Positions 11,711 to 22,947 are shown, counted from the first letter of the stretch. The stretch: 64,000 nt of DNA from Gautieria morchelliformis (GCA_015179125.1 WHVA01000034.1:310001-374000); one strand, 5' to 3'. The notes: generated by a model not told the origin, from the sequence alone. Program-made: numbers and translations.

Positions 11711-12519
11711 TTGAAGGGTTTCAAAACAACGGCAGAGGCACTGATCAAGCAGGTGCAGGATGCGCTGCACCGGAGCGCCCTCACACGCCACAAGCACAAT
11801 CAGCTAGCATCGCAGCTTGACAACATTGCCGCCGCCATAATGGTAATCGGAAAGGAACTCCACCAGGCGGAGGAGATCAGGCTGCAAGATGCAGCCACGC
11901 TGGAGAACGTCCAGATGGCCCTCCGCCCACGTGGGGAACGCGACGCACCACGCCCAAGCTCGCGACAGTCTGCAGCTAATGAACGCAGTCACGATGCAGA
12001 AGACCCGTGACAAAAGGAACTGGACAGGCGGTGAATGCCGCTGCCAGCCATCCCAGTCAATGACAATTGAGAGCCTAGAGCTCAAAGTCGCGCACTGGCA
12101 GCGTAAAGAGGCCGCAGCTGCACACCGCCATACATGAGCCCTCAAGCTGCTGGCGAAGAACGCTGAGGAAGCAGTGGCCCAAAGCCATGCCACTTAGCAG
12201 CCCAACGAACAGCTCACACAAGCCATGCAGGACGCACGACAGGCGCGTGCAGCCTACAACAGCAGGCTGTGGATCCGCAACGCGGGACTGACTGGGGACA
12301 CCAGGCACAAAACGCCCCTGGACTTGAGAGCACAAATTGCTCCCGATCCCGAGCCCGATCCAGGCCCAGGGCCCGTCAGGGCATACAACAGCCTGCCCCG
12401 CGCAGCATCACAGCTGCACGAATGATCCATGGCCCCAACAGAGGGCCAGGGCATACCGGGTCAGGCTGATGTCGTACCGCTGGACCCGTACGACGGGATC
12501 ACACGGATGATCCGCATGG
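11711..12519 (+). pseudogene. Gypsy-3 gag, coiled-coil segment
   Basis: The first frame (11711-12010) encodes an alanine-, glutamine- and leucine-rich helical segment of the kind seen in gag N-terminal regions. Related helical sequence continues in other frames to 12425, with stops at about 12009, 12137 and 12196 and frame changes, so the gene is broken. At 12519 the copia solo LTR interrupts it, and gag sequence resumes at 13079 after one copy of the CATGG target. Confidence 0.5.
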
Positions 12520-13078
12520 TGTTGGGTGCATTTATGCTCCTGCACCAAAATCAAGCATAATATATCCAATTTGTTGTGTGGCCTTCCAATTTCTTCTCAC
12601 ATTGTTCTTGTATTATGCATCCATTTCTCTGGTTATTTTCGAAATTTTCCACTCATTCCTTATCTCTCTATTTCATCTTGTTATTCCTACTTTCACAAGC
12701 GGCTGCACCCAGCGGAGTCTGAAATGACTTCGACGCGCGAGCTCTTGGGCGCTAAAGGGCCGGGTAGTAGTACATGCGCAGTGGAACACATTTCCCCCTC
12801 TCTCAGTGACCACTAAATTCACTGAGAGAGGCAAGTAAATTAGTCTAGTAGTCTTTGCATTAATTGACCTAGAAATCCTCTGTAGTGAATTGATTTCTAG
12901 GTAGTGTATAATATATTTATAGTGACCACTAAATTCACTGAGAGAGTGAATTGATTTCTAGGTAGTGTATAATATATTTATAGTGACCACTAAATTCACT
13001 GAGAGAGTGAATTGATTTCTAGTCTATTCTTTTGGATAACAAGTCCATACCTACTGCCTATAATTCCTGTCCTCCACA
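12520..13078 (+). mobile_element. Copia solo LTR with an internal 61-bp tandem duplication
   Basis: This 559-bp LTR matches the LTRs of the copia element at 24081-29338 almost perfectly and is flanked by CATGG (12515-12519, 13079-13083). It is 61 bp longer because one unit is present twice in tandem (12901-12961 and 12962-13022). That unit contains the TGACCACTAAATTCACTGAG segment. The rest of the element is gone, which is the normal result of LTR-LTR recombination. Confidence 0.92.
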
Positions 13079-13359
13079 CATGGCGTTGGCAAATGCCACG
13101 GACACAGACCCAGAGAAGTCTGTGCTTGCAAAAGCCGGCGTAAAGCTGGCTCACCCCGAGCCATATGCCAGGGGATCTGACCTCGAAGAGTTTGAAATCT
13201 TCATCGCAGCCATCTTACGATGGCTGAAAATGAACTGCCTCCTAGGGCCAACCAGCATAGACATGCAGGTCGGCTACGTGGGCACTCACCTAATGGGCGA
13301 AGCCCAGGAATGGTTCCTTCAAAACGTAGAACACTTTGATCACCAGGTCCGCAGTTGGA
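13079..13359 (+). pseudogene. Gypsy-3 gag, capsid-like part 1
   Basis: The frame includes a segment rich in hydrophobic and aromatic residues (residues near EEFEIFIAAILRWL and GEAQEWF) typical of the retrotransposon gag (capsid) domain. It is cut by Gypsy-1 at TTGGA (13355-13359). When Gypsy-1 and one TTGGA are removed, the frame continues without a break into 21507. Confidence 0.7.
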
Positions 13360-14395
13360 TGTCATGACCGGTTTATTTCTCCTACCGCGTTACTTTCATG
13401 TTCCCCCTCGTCACTCCCTGGCATCTTCGTCAGAGTTCGCCGCACCTACAGACCACTCCTCCTCTACATCTACTCTACTCGTCGTTCGCTCCATCTTCCG
13501 AACCGCTATTCGCTGCTCGCGCATTTCGCCAATAGGCACGCCATCAAAATATGATCAATACCAGTCACCCAGCATGAGGGTTCATCATTAACCCCATCAC
13601 CTTCTTAATCCAACCCCATTGGGTGTTCATATGGCTAAGGTGTGTTTGCAGGGCGTTCCTTCTATAGGTCGTGCGGGATCAACCCAGTAAACGAAGAGAC
13701 CGTGCAGGGTGGCGTATATGTGGGTCCCAAGACATGGTTGTGTCCATAAGTGCTTTCGCCCCCTTTTACTCTCCATCGTTTCATGTTCGCATTTTTCCCT
13801 CACTCTATTGTATGTTTATTCCATCTCTTTAGTATCATGACTGCGCACCCCTATCCAACCCTGACTTGTGACGGCCTCTTTCCTATTCGCTGATACCATA
13901 CGAGCATTTGATATAAGTAGTTTACATTCGCATGTATATTCCCCAGTTCAATTATCATACGTCGTCCATCTTGTGCAAAACTTGACCTCGCTGTGATTAT
14001 CGTCTTAAACCCTTCCTTGAAGATTTCTATCTTCGACCAGCCAAGGACTTAGGCATCACTGGTGAGTTCTCATACTTCATCTTCGTTACCCTAGCCTCCA
14101 AACTATTCTCTGCGCTGTTGGTGAAGGGCTCCTCAGGAGTCCCTTCGCCAGCGAGGGGACTGTCGAAAATTAGACAGCCCTTCCACAGTATCTTGCACGT
14201 TGCATCGTCAAGTACTGCAAGCTGTTTCGCTACGACTGTAGACAGGGCGGGCCCCGTTCGGGCAACCCCTTTTGTTTCGTGAAACGTCCATCGGTTCACT
14301 TATTCGCCGAACAGCATACTTATTCGCACAAGTTATTCGGGCATTCGCTGTGTTCATTAATACACGATATTAACGCCTAAAAACCAATCTTGACA
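13360..14395 (+). repeat. Gypsy-1 5' LTR
   Basis: This is the 1036-bp left LTR. It carries on its minus strand a 90-codon open frame (14027-14299) that is also open in the 3' LTR. Differences from the 3' LTR are mostly C/T or G/A changes at CpG sites. Confidence 0.92.
14027..14299 (-). CDS. Antisense ORF within the Gypsy-1 5' LTR
   Basis: A 90-codon frame on the minus strand has a near-identical partner in the 3' LTR (21133-21405). A diverged version of it lies in the relic LTR at 38092-38283, where about 60 codons stay in register with no indels although one codon has become a stop. No domain is recognised. It could be a fortuitous open frame or a leader exon of an antisense transcript. Conservation of the frame across about 20 percent sequence change is suggestive but not proof of coding. 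Confidence 0.3.
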   Translation of the reverse strand: MNRWTFHETKGVARTGPALSTVVAKQLAVLDDATCKILWKGCLIFDSPLAGEGTPEEPFTNSAENSLEARVTKMKYENSPVMPKSLAGRR

Positions 14396-14642
14396 GTATA
14401 ATTGAACTAACAGCTACAGTCAAAGCATTCATTCTATCCATTCACCAGTTTCTTACTCACACTCTACGCTACACCTATTCGCGGGGCAGCTTCATCATTT
14501 CAAAAGTCGCCTCTCCCCACACCGAACGTTCCTTATTCCCCTTCGTGGGACAACCTCTCTTCCAAAAAACTCCTCTCTACAGATTCTCGTCTCACCTGAC
14601 GGGCCTGATCTTCGTTTACTCGCGGGACAGCCTTACCCCTTC

Positions 14643-16223
14643 ATGGGTCGCTCTTCCCCGTACCAATCCTTCGCACAGCTTTCTACCCTACTTGGCGGAC
14701 CTGGATCATCTCCCCTACTAGACTCGTTCCCCTCAATTCTTGCCGATAAACACCCAATGCCTCCGAATACCAGCCCAATTGACTTTATACCACCAGCATG
14801 CTTATTCACCTCTATTAGCTCCCATTCTGATTCATCCTTCATCATCCATGTACACCTTCCCGGTCTCCCTAACTCTATCCCTACTCTCATTGACTCTGGT
14901 GCCACTTCCAATTTCATTGATAGCTCCTTTTCCTCTCGTCCTGGTTTCGTATGTACATCACTCCGTTCACCGATCGCCCTCTCCCTTTTCGACGGAAAGC
15001 CAGCCACTGCTGGTTTCATTCACGAATACCTTGATACGAGTCTCACTTTCAGCGACTCTTCTTCGCAGGACGTTTCGCTACTTGTCACAAAGTTACACCC
15101 TTCCGCCGCAATCGTTCTTGGGCTTCCGTGGCTTCGCTCCACGAAACCAACGATCGATTGGGGCTCCCTCTCAATTACCTTTCCTCCCGGCACCGGTTTC
15201 ATGCTCCCACGTATGACGGTCGCCATGGCCTGTACAATGATTTCCCCGCCGGCTATCTTCGACAGTATCCCTGAACTCCACACTGCGTCGATGACATCGC
15301 CACCGCCAGTTCCTGGTTCGCATCCGTCCCCGCCATCCTTGGGTTATATCCCGAACATGGCGATTGGACCACCCTCCTACATCCCGGTCCTTCCACCGGA
15401 CGACGTTTCTTCACCCGCTCCTATTCCGAATCTTTCTGGTTACGAACAGACATTCGACGTGGACGGCGAACCCTTACTTCTTTCAACCAAGCCGATCGAG
15501 AATCACTCCTCTAAGTTATCTATATCACTCCCTAACAATCTCATCCGTCCATTTTCAGCCACGGAAGAACCCAAAATAGAAACAGAACCTATTCGACCAA
15601 AAACAGAACCTACTCCGAGCCATTTTCGTCCCTGTACACCATGTAAAGAATTCCCGATCAATGACCACCTCCCATTCTATTCTTCATCTCCTGGTCCACC
15701 TCCAACGAGGAGGGTAACCCCGCATATAACCCTAATCGGCGCAACCGCCTTCGAGCTAATCATGAAACTTGGCGAAGAAGAAACCTTCATGTTAAGCATG
15801 CACCCTTCCATCCCTGAGCCCAGTTCGCTTCGCGCTGTTGGCAACGCACCAGCCCCGACCACACTCCTCCACGAAAACCCCCTACCAAAGGACGAGTTAG
15901 AGATGTTCAGAACTGTGGTACCAGAGGAGTACCACGATTTCTTCGATATATTCTCACGTGCTAAAGCCAAAGACTTGCCCCCACATCGACCTTATGACCA
16001 CACCATCGAAATCAAGAACGATGGCACACCGCCTCACGGCCCCATATACCCACTCTCAAACAGCGAATTAGAGGCTCTCCGCGAATACCTCGAAGACATG
16101 CTTGGCAAGGGATTTATCCGCTCCTCCCAATCCCCCGGCGGCGCCCCCGTTGTCTTCACGAAAAAACAGGATGGCACATTGCGAATGTGTGTGGACTATC
16201 GAGGCCTGAATCGTATCACGTGA
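14643..16223 (+). pseudogene. Gypsy-1 pol, part 1: aspartic protease and start of reverse transcriptase
   Basis: The frame begins at an ATG about 250 bases inside the 5' LTR. Residues near 80-90 form [12 protein letters not shown], the retropepsin active site. A long proline- and serine-rich linker follows, then the start of RT with the [18 protein letters not shown] stretch near residue 510. The frame ends in TGA at 16221-16223, just where a conserved IT(V)KN(K/R)YP motif is expected. The A-run at 16223-16229 has suffered a one-base indel, and RT continues in another frame from 16225. No gag domain precedes the protease. Confidence 0.85.
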
Positions 16224-16224
16224 A

Positions 16225-17226
16225 AAAAACAAGTACCCTATCCCACTGATTCCGAGTCTTATTGACCAACTCAAAAGTGCGAACGTCTATAAGAAATTTG
16301 ACCTTCGCGCTGGGTTCAATAATGTTCGAATCGCCTCCGGCCAAGAGTGGAAGACAGCCTTCCGAACTCGATATGGGTCCTTCGAATATCTCGTCATGCC
16401 GTTCGGGTTAACGAATGCTCCGGCGACGTTCCAGCACTTCATGAATGACATCTTCCAAGACATGGCCGACGTCTTCGTTGTAGTCTACCTCGACGACATC
16501 CTAATCTTCTCCAAGAACAGAGAGGAGCACTTGGAGCATGTCCGAATGGTCCTCGCCCATCTTCGGAAACACAACCTCTTCATAAAGCCTGAGAAGTGCC
16601 TCTTCCATTCGAACTGGGTTGAGTTTCTTGGATTCATTATCTCTCCTGCTGGGGTCTCTATGGACATCGAAAAAACAGCTGCCATTACAAAGTGGCCTGC
16701 ACCAACGAATGTTCGCGAAGTCCAGTCATTCCTAGGCTTTGCAAACTTCTACAGAAGATTCATCATTTCATTCTCCGACATCGTCCTGCCACTCACTCGC
16801 CTTACCAGGAAAGATACTCCATTCTCCTGGGACGCGAAGCAACAGGAGGCTTTCGAAGCACTCAAGGCCGCGTTCTCACAAGCCCCGGTCCTCATCCACT
16901 TCGACCCGAGTAACCCAATCGTCATCGAGATGGACGCCTCCGACTACGCCATCGCCGCTATCATCTCCCAGATTACCCCCTCCTATGGCGATATCCACCC
17001 AATCACCTTCTATTCGCGAGGAATGGTACCTGCCAAAATGAACTACGAGATCTATGACAAGGAGCTGCTAGCCATCTTCTGTGCCTTCAAACAATGGCGA
17101 AACTACCTCGAAGGGGCATCCCACGTCATCCTTGTCCTTTCCGACCACAAGAACCTTGAGTACTTCGCAACTACGAAGCAGCTGACCCGACGACAGGTCC
17201 GTTGGTCCGAACACCTGTCAGGGTTC
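16225..17226 (+). pseudogene. Gypsy-1 pol, part 2: reverse transcriptase and RNase H (5' part)
   Basis: After the frameshift, RT continues with YPIPLIPSLI, FDLRAGFNNVRI, the MPFGLTNAPATFQ motif and the catalytic YLDDILIFS box. The thumb and connection follow, then RNase H with EMDASDYAIAA and YEIYDKELLAI. The frame is cut by a copia-family solo LTR at 17227, inside the segment ahead of the conserved RAGRxGTKPDALTR motif. Removing the LTR and one GGTTC restores the frame at 17772. Confidence 0.9.
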
Positions 17227-17766
17227 TGTTGGGTGCATTTATGCTCCTGCACCAAAATCAAGCCAAATAGATTCCACCATTCGTATTTCTTTTGATTTTG
17301 ACTTGAAACCATGCTGACATTCATTCTATGATTTGTCAAATTTTCCTTTGATTTTTCGAAGCTGTATTTCTACTTCTTTTCATGTTCTGTCCAACCGACC
17401 CTTTGTGGGTGCTTGTGGACAAGTTTCCTTTTTGAGCTGCGGCTGTTCACCACTGTGGTACGTTCTACGGGCACTTAGCACGGCACAAGGTGGTATCATG
17501 GGCGCTAAAGCGCCGGCTAGTAGTACATGTGCATGAGACACATTTTCCCTCCTCTCTCAGTGACAACTAAATTCACTGAGAGAGGCAAGTAAATTAGTCT
17601 TGTTTCCTTTTGATTTGTTGACCTAGAAATCCTGTAGTGAATTGATTTCTAGGTAGTGTATAATATATTAATAGTGACAACTAAATTCACTGAGAGAGTG
17701 AATTGATTTCTAGTCTTCTTTTGAGCACCAAGTCCAGTCCTACTGCCATAATTCCTGTCCTCTACA
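17227..17766 (+). mobile_element. Diverged copia-family solo LTR inside Gypsy-1
   Basis: This 540-bp LTR is flanked by GGTTC (17222-17226 and 17767-17771). Its first 35 or so bases and its last 250 or so match the copia LTRs at 24081 and 28841, whereas the middle U3 part is different. The two inverted repeats near its 3' half are kept: CCTCTCTCAGTGA with its complement, and CCTAGAAATC with its complement. It marks a sister subfamily of the copia element. Confidence 0.9.
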
Positions 17767-17771
17767 GGTTC

Positions 17772-19424
17772 AACTATATCATTCGCTACCGAGCTGGGCG
17801 ACTTGGGACAAAACCGGATGCATTGACCCGTCGGGGCGACGTGTACCCAAAAGGGGGGGATGGTGCATATGCATTGGCGAATCCCCACAACTTCCAATCG
17901 ATGCTTAAAACCGGGCAACTCATTCACGCCATCATCCTTGACTCTGCATCACTGTTGACATCCATCCAACAGGGCCAGTTGACTGATCCCTTATCCTCAG
18001 CCCACATCACTCGTCTTCAGTCTCAGGCATTGGCAATCACCCCTTCGAACGCGAAGCCAGACCCCTGGTCACTTGGAGAGGATGGGAGAACGCTGTTATA
18101 CAAACAGCGAACGTATGTCCCCGATCATAATGATATTCGCTTGGACATCCTTCGCTCGCTGCATGATCATCAGTTAGCAGGCCACCCAGGGATCAGCAAA
18201 ACGATGAAAAACATTCGGAGACAGTATCATTGGCCGAACATGTCCACCTTTGTCACTAACTATGTCGGCTCTTGTTCCAAGTGTCGCCATGCTAAGTCCA
18301 TTCATCACAAACCCTTCGGTCCACTTCGCTTTCTACCCATCAGCCAACGACCCTGGGATTCGATCTCCATGGACTTCATCGAAGGACTCCCACCCTCGGA
18401 CGGGCACAATATGATCCTGGTCATTGTCGACAGGCTAATGAAGATGGCCCTGTTCATTCTGACATTCTCAGACATCGATTCGGGAGATGTCGCCATGCTC
18501 TTCCTTCGACACGTATTCGCCAAACACGGTAGCCCCAGCGACATCATCTCCGACCGAGGGAAGCACTTCACATCCCAATTCTGGACCTCTCTCTGCGAAC
18601 TCCTCGGCATCAAAGGCAACCTTTCTACAGCATACCACCCCCAAACCGATGGACAGACCGAACGAGTAAACCAAATCCTTGAGCAGTATCTCCGAGTCTA
18701 TATCAACTACCAGCAGGACGACTGGGTCGACCTTTTGCCCCTCGCCGAATTCGCCTACAACAACACAGCCCATTCGGCGTCTCAGGTCACACCCTTCTTC
18801 GCCAACAAAGGTTTCCATCCCAAGCTCGAAGTATCGCTCACTTCGGTTGCTTCCGAAGACGCTTATCGCCAGTCGGCAGACCTCAAAGATCTTCACCAAT
18901 ACCTTCGAGATCAAATTAAGAAATCAATTATCCAGTACACTTCGGCCACAACCACTCGCCGCATTCCAATCCCTGAGTTTCAGGTCGGCGACAGAGTATG
19001 GCTCGACTCGCGAAATATTCGCACAAAACGACCTTCGAAGAAGCTCGACCACCAAAGACTTGGCCCATATCCTATCACGGCTAAAATATCTTCTCATGCG
19101 TTTCGCTTAGGCTTACCACTGGACCTTCGCCAGATCCACCCTGTGTTTCATGTATCCCTTCTCGAACCCGCCACGACATCTACCATCCCAGGTCGATACG
19201 CAGACCCCCCACCACCTATCGAAATCGACTCCGCGGATGAATATGAGATCACAAAGATCCTCAATAGTCGTATTCGCTGGAAGCGATTGGAATACCTAGT
19301 GGAGTGGAAGGGATACGAACACACTCCCGACGCTACATCTTGGGAACCCTCTTCAAATGTTACTAATTCTGCTCGCAGACTCGCCGAATTCCATGCGAAG
19401 TACCCCCAAAAACCCAAGGCTTAA
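17772..19424 (+). pseudogene. Gypsy-1 pol, part 3: end of RNase H, integrase, chromodomain
   Basis: The frame opens with the end of RNase H (GRLGTKPDALTRR). The integrase follows: an HHCC zinc-binding domain (HDHQLAGHPG ... CSKCR), then the catalytic core with ISMDFIEGLP, SDRGKHF and TAYHPQTDGQTERVN, covering the D, D and E positions. The GPY/F-type region (GPYPI) and a C-terminal chromodomain (YLVEWKGYEHTPDATSWEP) end the protein at 19424. Chromodomains target chromoviruses to histone-marked chromatin. This part is uninterrupted, but the gene as a whole is broken by the upstream frameshift and the LTR insertion. Confidence 0.92.
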
Positions 19425-19516
19425 ACATCTACCGAACCCCAAGAAAACGATACTCTGTTCATATTCTACCTATAGATTCAACTCCCTTAATTAATCTCCA
19501 CCCAACTCCTTTCGAC

Positions 19517-20253
19517 TCATTCTATGCCTACACCCGACGCCTCTTCGGACGCTCCGAGCTCCCCATCAACCCCTCGATGGCTCGTAAGGGTACCCGTGGG
19601 TTGCGCATCATACTTGGCCATCGTCCTAACCATCCCCCTGGCTATCCTTGCCCTTCTACCTTCGCCATCAGGGGCGAAGCAGATGCGCAGTCGCCTCACC
19701 TTGACAGGCTCTGCAGCTTTCGCCGACCCAGGAATACCCCCTGGCGACTGCGAACCAGAACAGGAAACTTTACCGAGTGAATGACTGAGTTCGCGTAGAC
19801 GTCACAAGAATCTAGGGAAAAAAAAATGTACCTTCTGGGTTCCCTCTAGTCACCTCGCTTCCTTCACACCCCTTCGACGTCAGCATAAAAATCGGAGCGG
19901 GGGTTGAATCTATATCCGCTTCTGCGGGTATCGATTCCAATGTCGATGCCGAACTCTCCAACCACACCCTCGTTTTCTGGATCTCCTTTGCCAGTTCATC
20001 TACTTCGGACGGTCTTTCGAACGTTTTGTCGGCCACCTCCTCGGCCTGCAGCACTTTCCGAAGCGCCTCCTAGATCTCATTATTGAGTGAATGAAAGTTA
20101 ACAAAGAAAAAAAAAGCTGGTGCTCACTTGGACCCCTGCCGCATCGACCAACCACTCCTCCACATCTCCTCGCAACTCTCCCCGAAGCTCCGGCCTAACC
20201 CTCGACACAACCTGCGATCGACTGAGCCGAGCTGAGTACCCAGGTGCCGTCAT
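19517..20253 (-). CDS. Candidate three-exon antisense gene between Gypsy-1 integrase and 3' LTR
   Basis: On the minus strand an ATG at 20253 opens exon 1 (20253-20128, 42 codons). A 58-base intron runs from GTGAGC to CTAG (20127-20070). Exon 2 (20069-19832) continues in phase for about 79 codons of charged helical sequence, including EVDELAKEIQKTRVWLE. A possible 64-base intron (GTACAT to AAAG, 19831-19768) joins exon 3 (19767-19517) in phase, ending at TGA after a basic segment RRLRICFAPDGEGRRARIAR. Intron lengths match basidiomycete norms. No known domain is seen. The second intron's acceptor is weak, and a competing sense frame (19524-19784) with one hydrophobic segment overlaps exon 3. 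Extra antisense ORFs in this position are known in some plant LTR retrotransposons. Confidence 0.4.
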
Positions 20254-20465
20254 AAAGGCAGTGCTCTTGGCTGAGGTGCTTAGTTGGGCCCCATAACCCC
20301 ATTCCGCGCTGTGTTTTTAAAGGAAAAAAGAAGTCGTGCACGGACCACGCAGCTACGCAGGGCCCAGGCCTCAGAGATCCCATCGGGGAACCCATTACGT
20401 CCTTAACGGTCCCACCCCACCAGAGGACGCAGCGTCGTTGGACTCCGAAGCTAGGAGGGGGGTAC

Positions 20466-21501
20466 TGTCATGACCGGTTTATTTCTCCTACCGCGTTACT
20501 TTCATGTTCCCCCTCGTCACTCCCTGGCATCTTCGTCAGAGTTTGCCGCACCTACAGACCACTCCTCCTCTACATCTACTCTACTCGTCGTTCGCTCCAT
20601 CTTCTGAACCGCTATTCACTGCTCACGCATTTCGCCAATAGGCACGCCATCAAAATATGATCGATACCAGTCACCCAGCATGAGGGTTCATCATTAACCC
20701 CATCACCTTCTTAATCCAACCCCATTGGGTGTTCATATGGCTAAGGTGTGTTCGCAGGGCATTCCTTCTATAGGTCGTGCGGGATCAACCCAGTAAACGA
20801 AGAGACCGTGCAGGGTGGCGTACATGTGGGTCCCAAGACATGGTTTTGTCCATAAGTGCTTTCGCCCCCTTTTACTCTCTGTCGTTTCATGTTCGCATTT
20901 TTCCCTCACTCTATTGTATGTTTATTCCATCTCCTTAGTATCATTTCTGCGCACCCCTATCCAACCCTGACTTGTGACGGCCTCTTTCCTATTCACTGAT
21001 ACCATACGAGCATTTGATATAAGTAGTTTACATTCACATGTATATTCCCCAGTTCAATTATCATACGTCGTCCATCTTGTGCAAAACTTGACCTCACTGT
21101 GATTATCGTCTTAAACCCTTCCTTGAAGATTTCTATCTTCGACCAGCCAAGGACTTAGGCGTCACTGGTGAGTTCTCATACTTCATCTTCATTACCCTAG
21201 CCTCCAAACTATTCTCTGCGCTGTTGGTGAAGGGTTCCTCAGGAGTCCCTTCGCCAGCGAAGGGACTGTCGAAACTTAGACAGCCCTTCCACAGTATCTT
21301 GCACGTTGCATCGTCAAGTACTGCGAGCTGTTTCGCTATGACTGTAGACAGGGCGGGCCCTGTTCGGGCAACCCCTTTTGTTTCGTGAAACGTCCATCGG
21401 TTCACTTATTCGCCGAACAGCATACTTATTCGCACAAGTTATTCAGGCATTCGCTGTGTTCATTAATACACGATATTAACGCCTAAAAACCAATCTTGAC
21501 A
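20466..21501 (+). repeat. Gypsy-1 3' LTR
   Basis: This 1036-bp right LTR is preceded by a purine-rich tract (GAAGCTAGGAGGGGGG, about 20446-20461) that fits a polypurine tract. It is followed by the TTGGA duplication (21502-21506). Its minus strand repeats the open frame seen in the 5' LTR (21133-21405). Confidence 0.92.
21133..21405 (-). CDS. Antisense ORF within the Gypsy-1 3' LTR
   Basis: This is the 90-codon twin of the frame at 14027-14299, with a handful of substitutions and no stops. It lies upstream, on the same strand, of the candidate antisense gene at 20253-19517, so one antisense transcript starting in this LTR could cover both. No family is recognised. Confidence 0.3.
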   Translation of the reverse strand: MNRWTFHETKGVARTGPALSTVIAKQLAVLDDATCKILWKGCLSFDSPFAGEGTPEEPFTNSAENSLEARVMKMKYENSPVTPKSLAGRR

Positions 21502-22100
21502 TTGGACTCTGGAAACAGTGATGCAAGGCCTTCAAAAAAGGTTCCTGCACACACTGACATACCACCACACATCGAATAAATTTGACGCAGTCATGCAGGG
21601 CATGAAGACTGTTCAGGAGATGCTGAATGGACTCACGAAATACGTGGCACGTATGATACAGCTATCAGATGACTACACATTCCGGAGAGGGTTTGTGTCG
21701 GCGCTGCACAACGAGGTCCTCAAAAAGGGCTACAACGTCGAGAGCAGCTCGATAGAGCAACTCTTCAAGATGGCCCGAATGATAGAGGATGCACCGCACA
21801 GAAAGCGCTGCCCGACTTACAGGCAGCAAGCCGTTGACACAGACGGGCCTAACCAGGCCTAGCCTGTTCTTGAGAAGTGGAGTGTCACAGCGACCGCCTC
21901 CCCCACGCCCAGCGCAAGCTGGACGCCCGCCTGAGGCTAAGCAGCCTCAAGAATCAGGATCGTCCCCACGACCTGCCCCACCAATGAAAGCGTTGGGCCG
22001 GCCTAACGATCGACCCAGCGGCAACCAAAGCAGTGCTACGTGCTTTGAATGCGGCCAACCTGGCCACAAAAAGCGGAGTGCCCCCGGCTTAGGTCCAGTA
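21502..22100 (+). pseudogene. Gypsy-3 gag, capsid-like part 2 and broken zinc knuckle
   Basis: The frame carries on directly from 13359 once Gypsy-1 is removed. It encodes helical capsid-type sequence (to about 21860), then a proline-rich linker and a zinc knuckle starting CFECGQPGHKK at about 22040. The last cysteine of the CX2CX4HX4C knuckle is lost because of a one-base deletion at about 22072; the other frame reads KAECP there. A stop also interrupts the frame at about 21860. Confidence 0.75.
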
Positions 22101-22119
22101 TGAGGACAGCGGCCGCGAG

Positions 22120-22947
22120 GCATGACGAGGAGACCGAGGATCCGGAGACGGATCTCGGTCAAAATTCTCTCCATCAAATTGATGAGGAGGGGGAGGGTGA
22201 TCCCCAACCCAACGAATCTCAGGACAACGGAGACGCACCCACTGAAGAGTCGGATCCCGAGCCATCCCAATATTATGAATGGGACGAAGAGGCGGAAGAC
22301 ACCACCTACAGGTCCAGCGCGATCACATTTGCACTGGAGGATGAAACCGCCACGAAGGTCATGGCGGCACGCATGTCGGTCATGCCAGACAAGGCAGCTG
22401 AGCTGGTGTATCACCACCGAAGCAAGCATAGGACGTGGCCAATGCACCCACGCAGTGAAAACCGTACCCTCATGGGGTACTGGGAAATAAATGGTGTAAA
22501 AGCCCACTGCCTGTTGGATAGCGGCAGCGAAGGGGTACTGCTATCCCCTGAATTCACGTGAGCTACAGGGATGAAGACATTCTCCCTGGAGCAGCCAATC
22601 GCACTGCAGCTAGCCTGCATAGGCAGCCATTCCACGATCAACTATGGAATGAACATGACCATTAAATTTGGTCATTAAACATATGACGAATATTTTGACG
22701 TAGCGAACATCGAATATTACAACGCGATCTTAGGGACACCGTTCATAAGGAGATTTGGCATAACCCTGGCCTTCTCGAGCCCAGGGATGATCCGCAAGGG
22801 GAACAAAGTAATCCCCACGGGCAAGTTCTCCTTCAGCGATGATGAATCGACGAACGAGGACAAGGGCCACGGGTGAGCAGGGTCACCCGGGTGCTGAAGC
22901 CAAGCCTGGCTCATTGAAGCCAGCCTCCAGGAGGACGAGTCCTTCAC
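22120..22947 (+). pseudogene. Gypsy-3 protease region
   Basis: The frame 22049-22561 contains an acidic linker and then HCLLDSGSEGVLLSPEF, the aspartic protease active-site loop. A TGA follows at 22559. Recognisable protease sequence (YNAILGTPFIRRFG, the conserved hydrophobic-glycine end of retropepsins) continues past two further stops to about 22880. Confidence 0.75.

Larger units (their letters stand above)
13360..21501 (+). mobile_element. Gypsy-1: Ty3/Gypsy chromovirus with 1036-bp LTRs, no recognisable gag
   Basis: Both LTRs are 1036 bp (13360-14395 and 20466-21501), start TGTCATGACC and end CTTGACA. The target duplication TTGGA flanks the element. The internal region encodes protease, reverse transcriptase, RNase H, integrase and a chromodomain on the plus strand. 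Only about 250 bases separate the 5' LTR from the protease ORF, and no capsid or zinc knuckle is present. The 3' internal kilobase (19425-20465) lacks a sense gene of known type but holds a candidate spliced antisense gene. A copia-related solo LTR (17227-17766) interrupts RNase H. The LTRs differ at roughly two dozen positions, so this is an older insertion than the copia element. Confidence 0.92.

Noticed and set aside
19524..19784. Sense ORF with a membrane segment as an env-like gene of Gypsy-1
   Set aside because: It is only 86 codons with one hydrophobic stretch, no signal peptide or surface domain, and it overlaps the antisense candidate exon 3.
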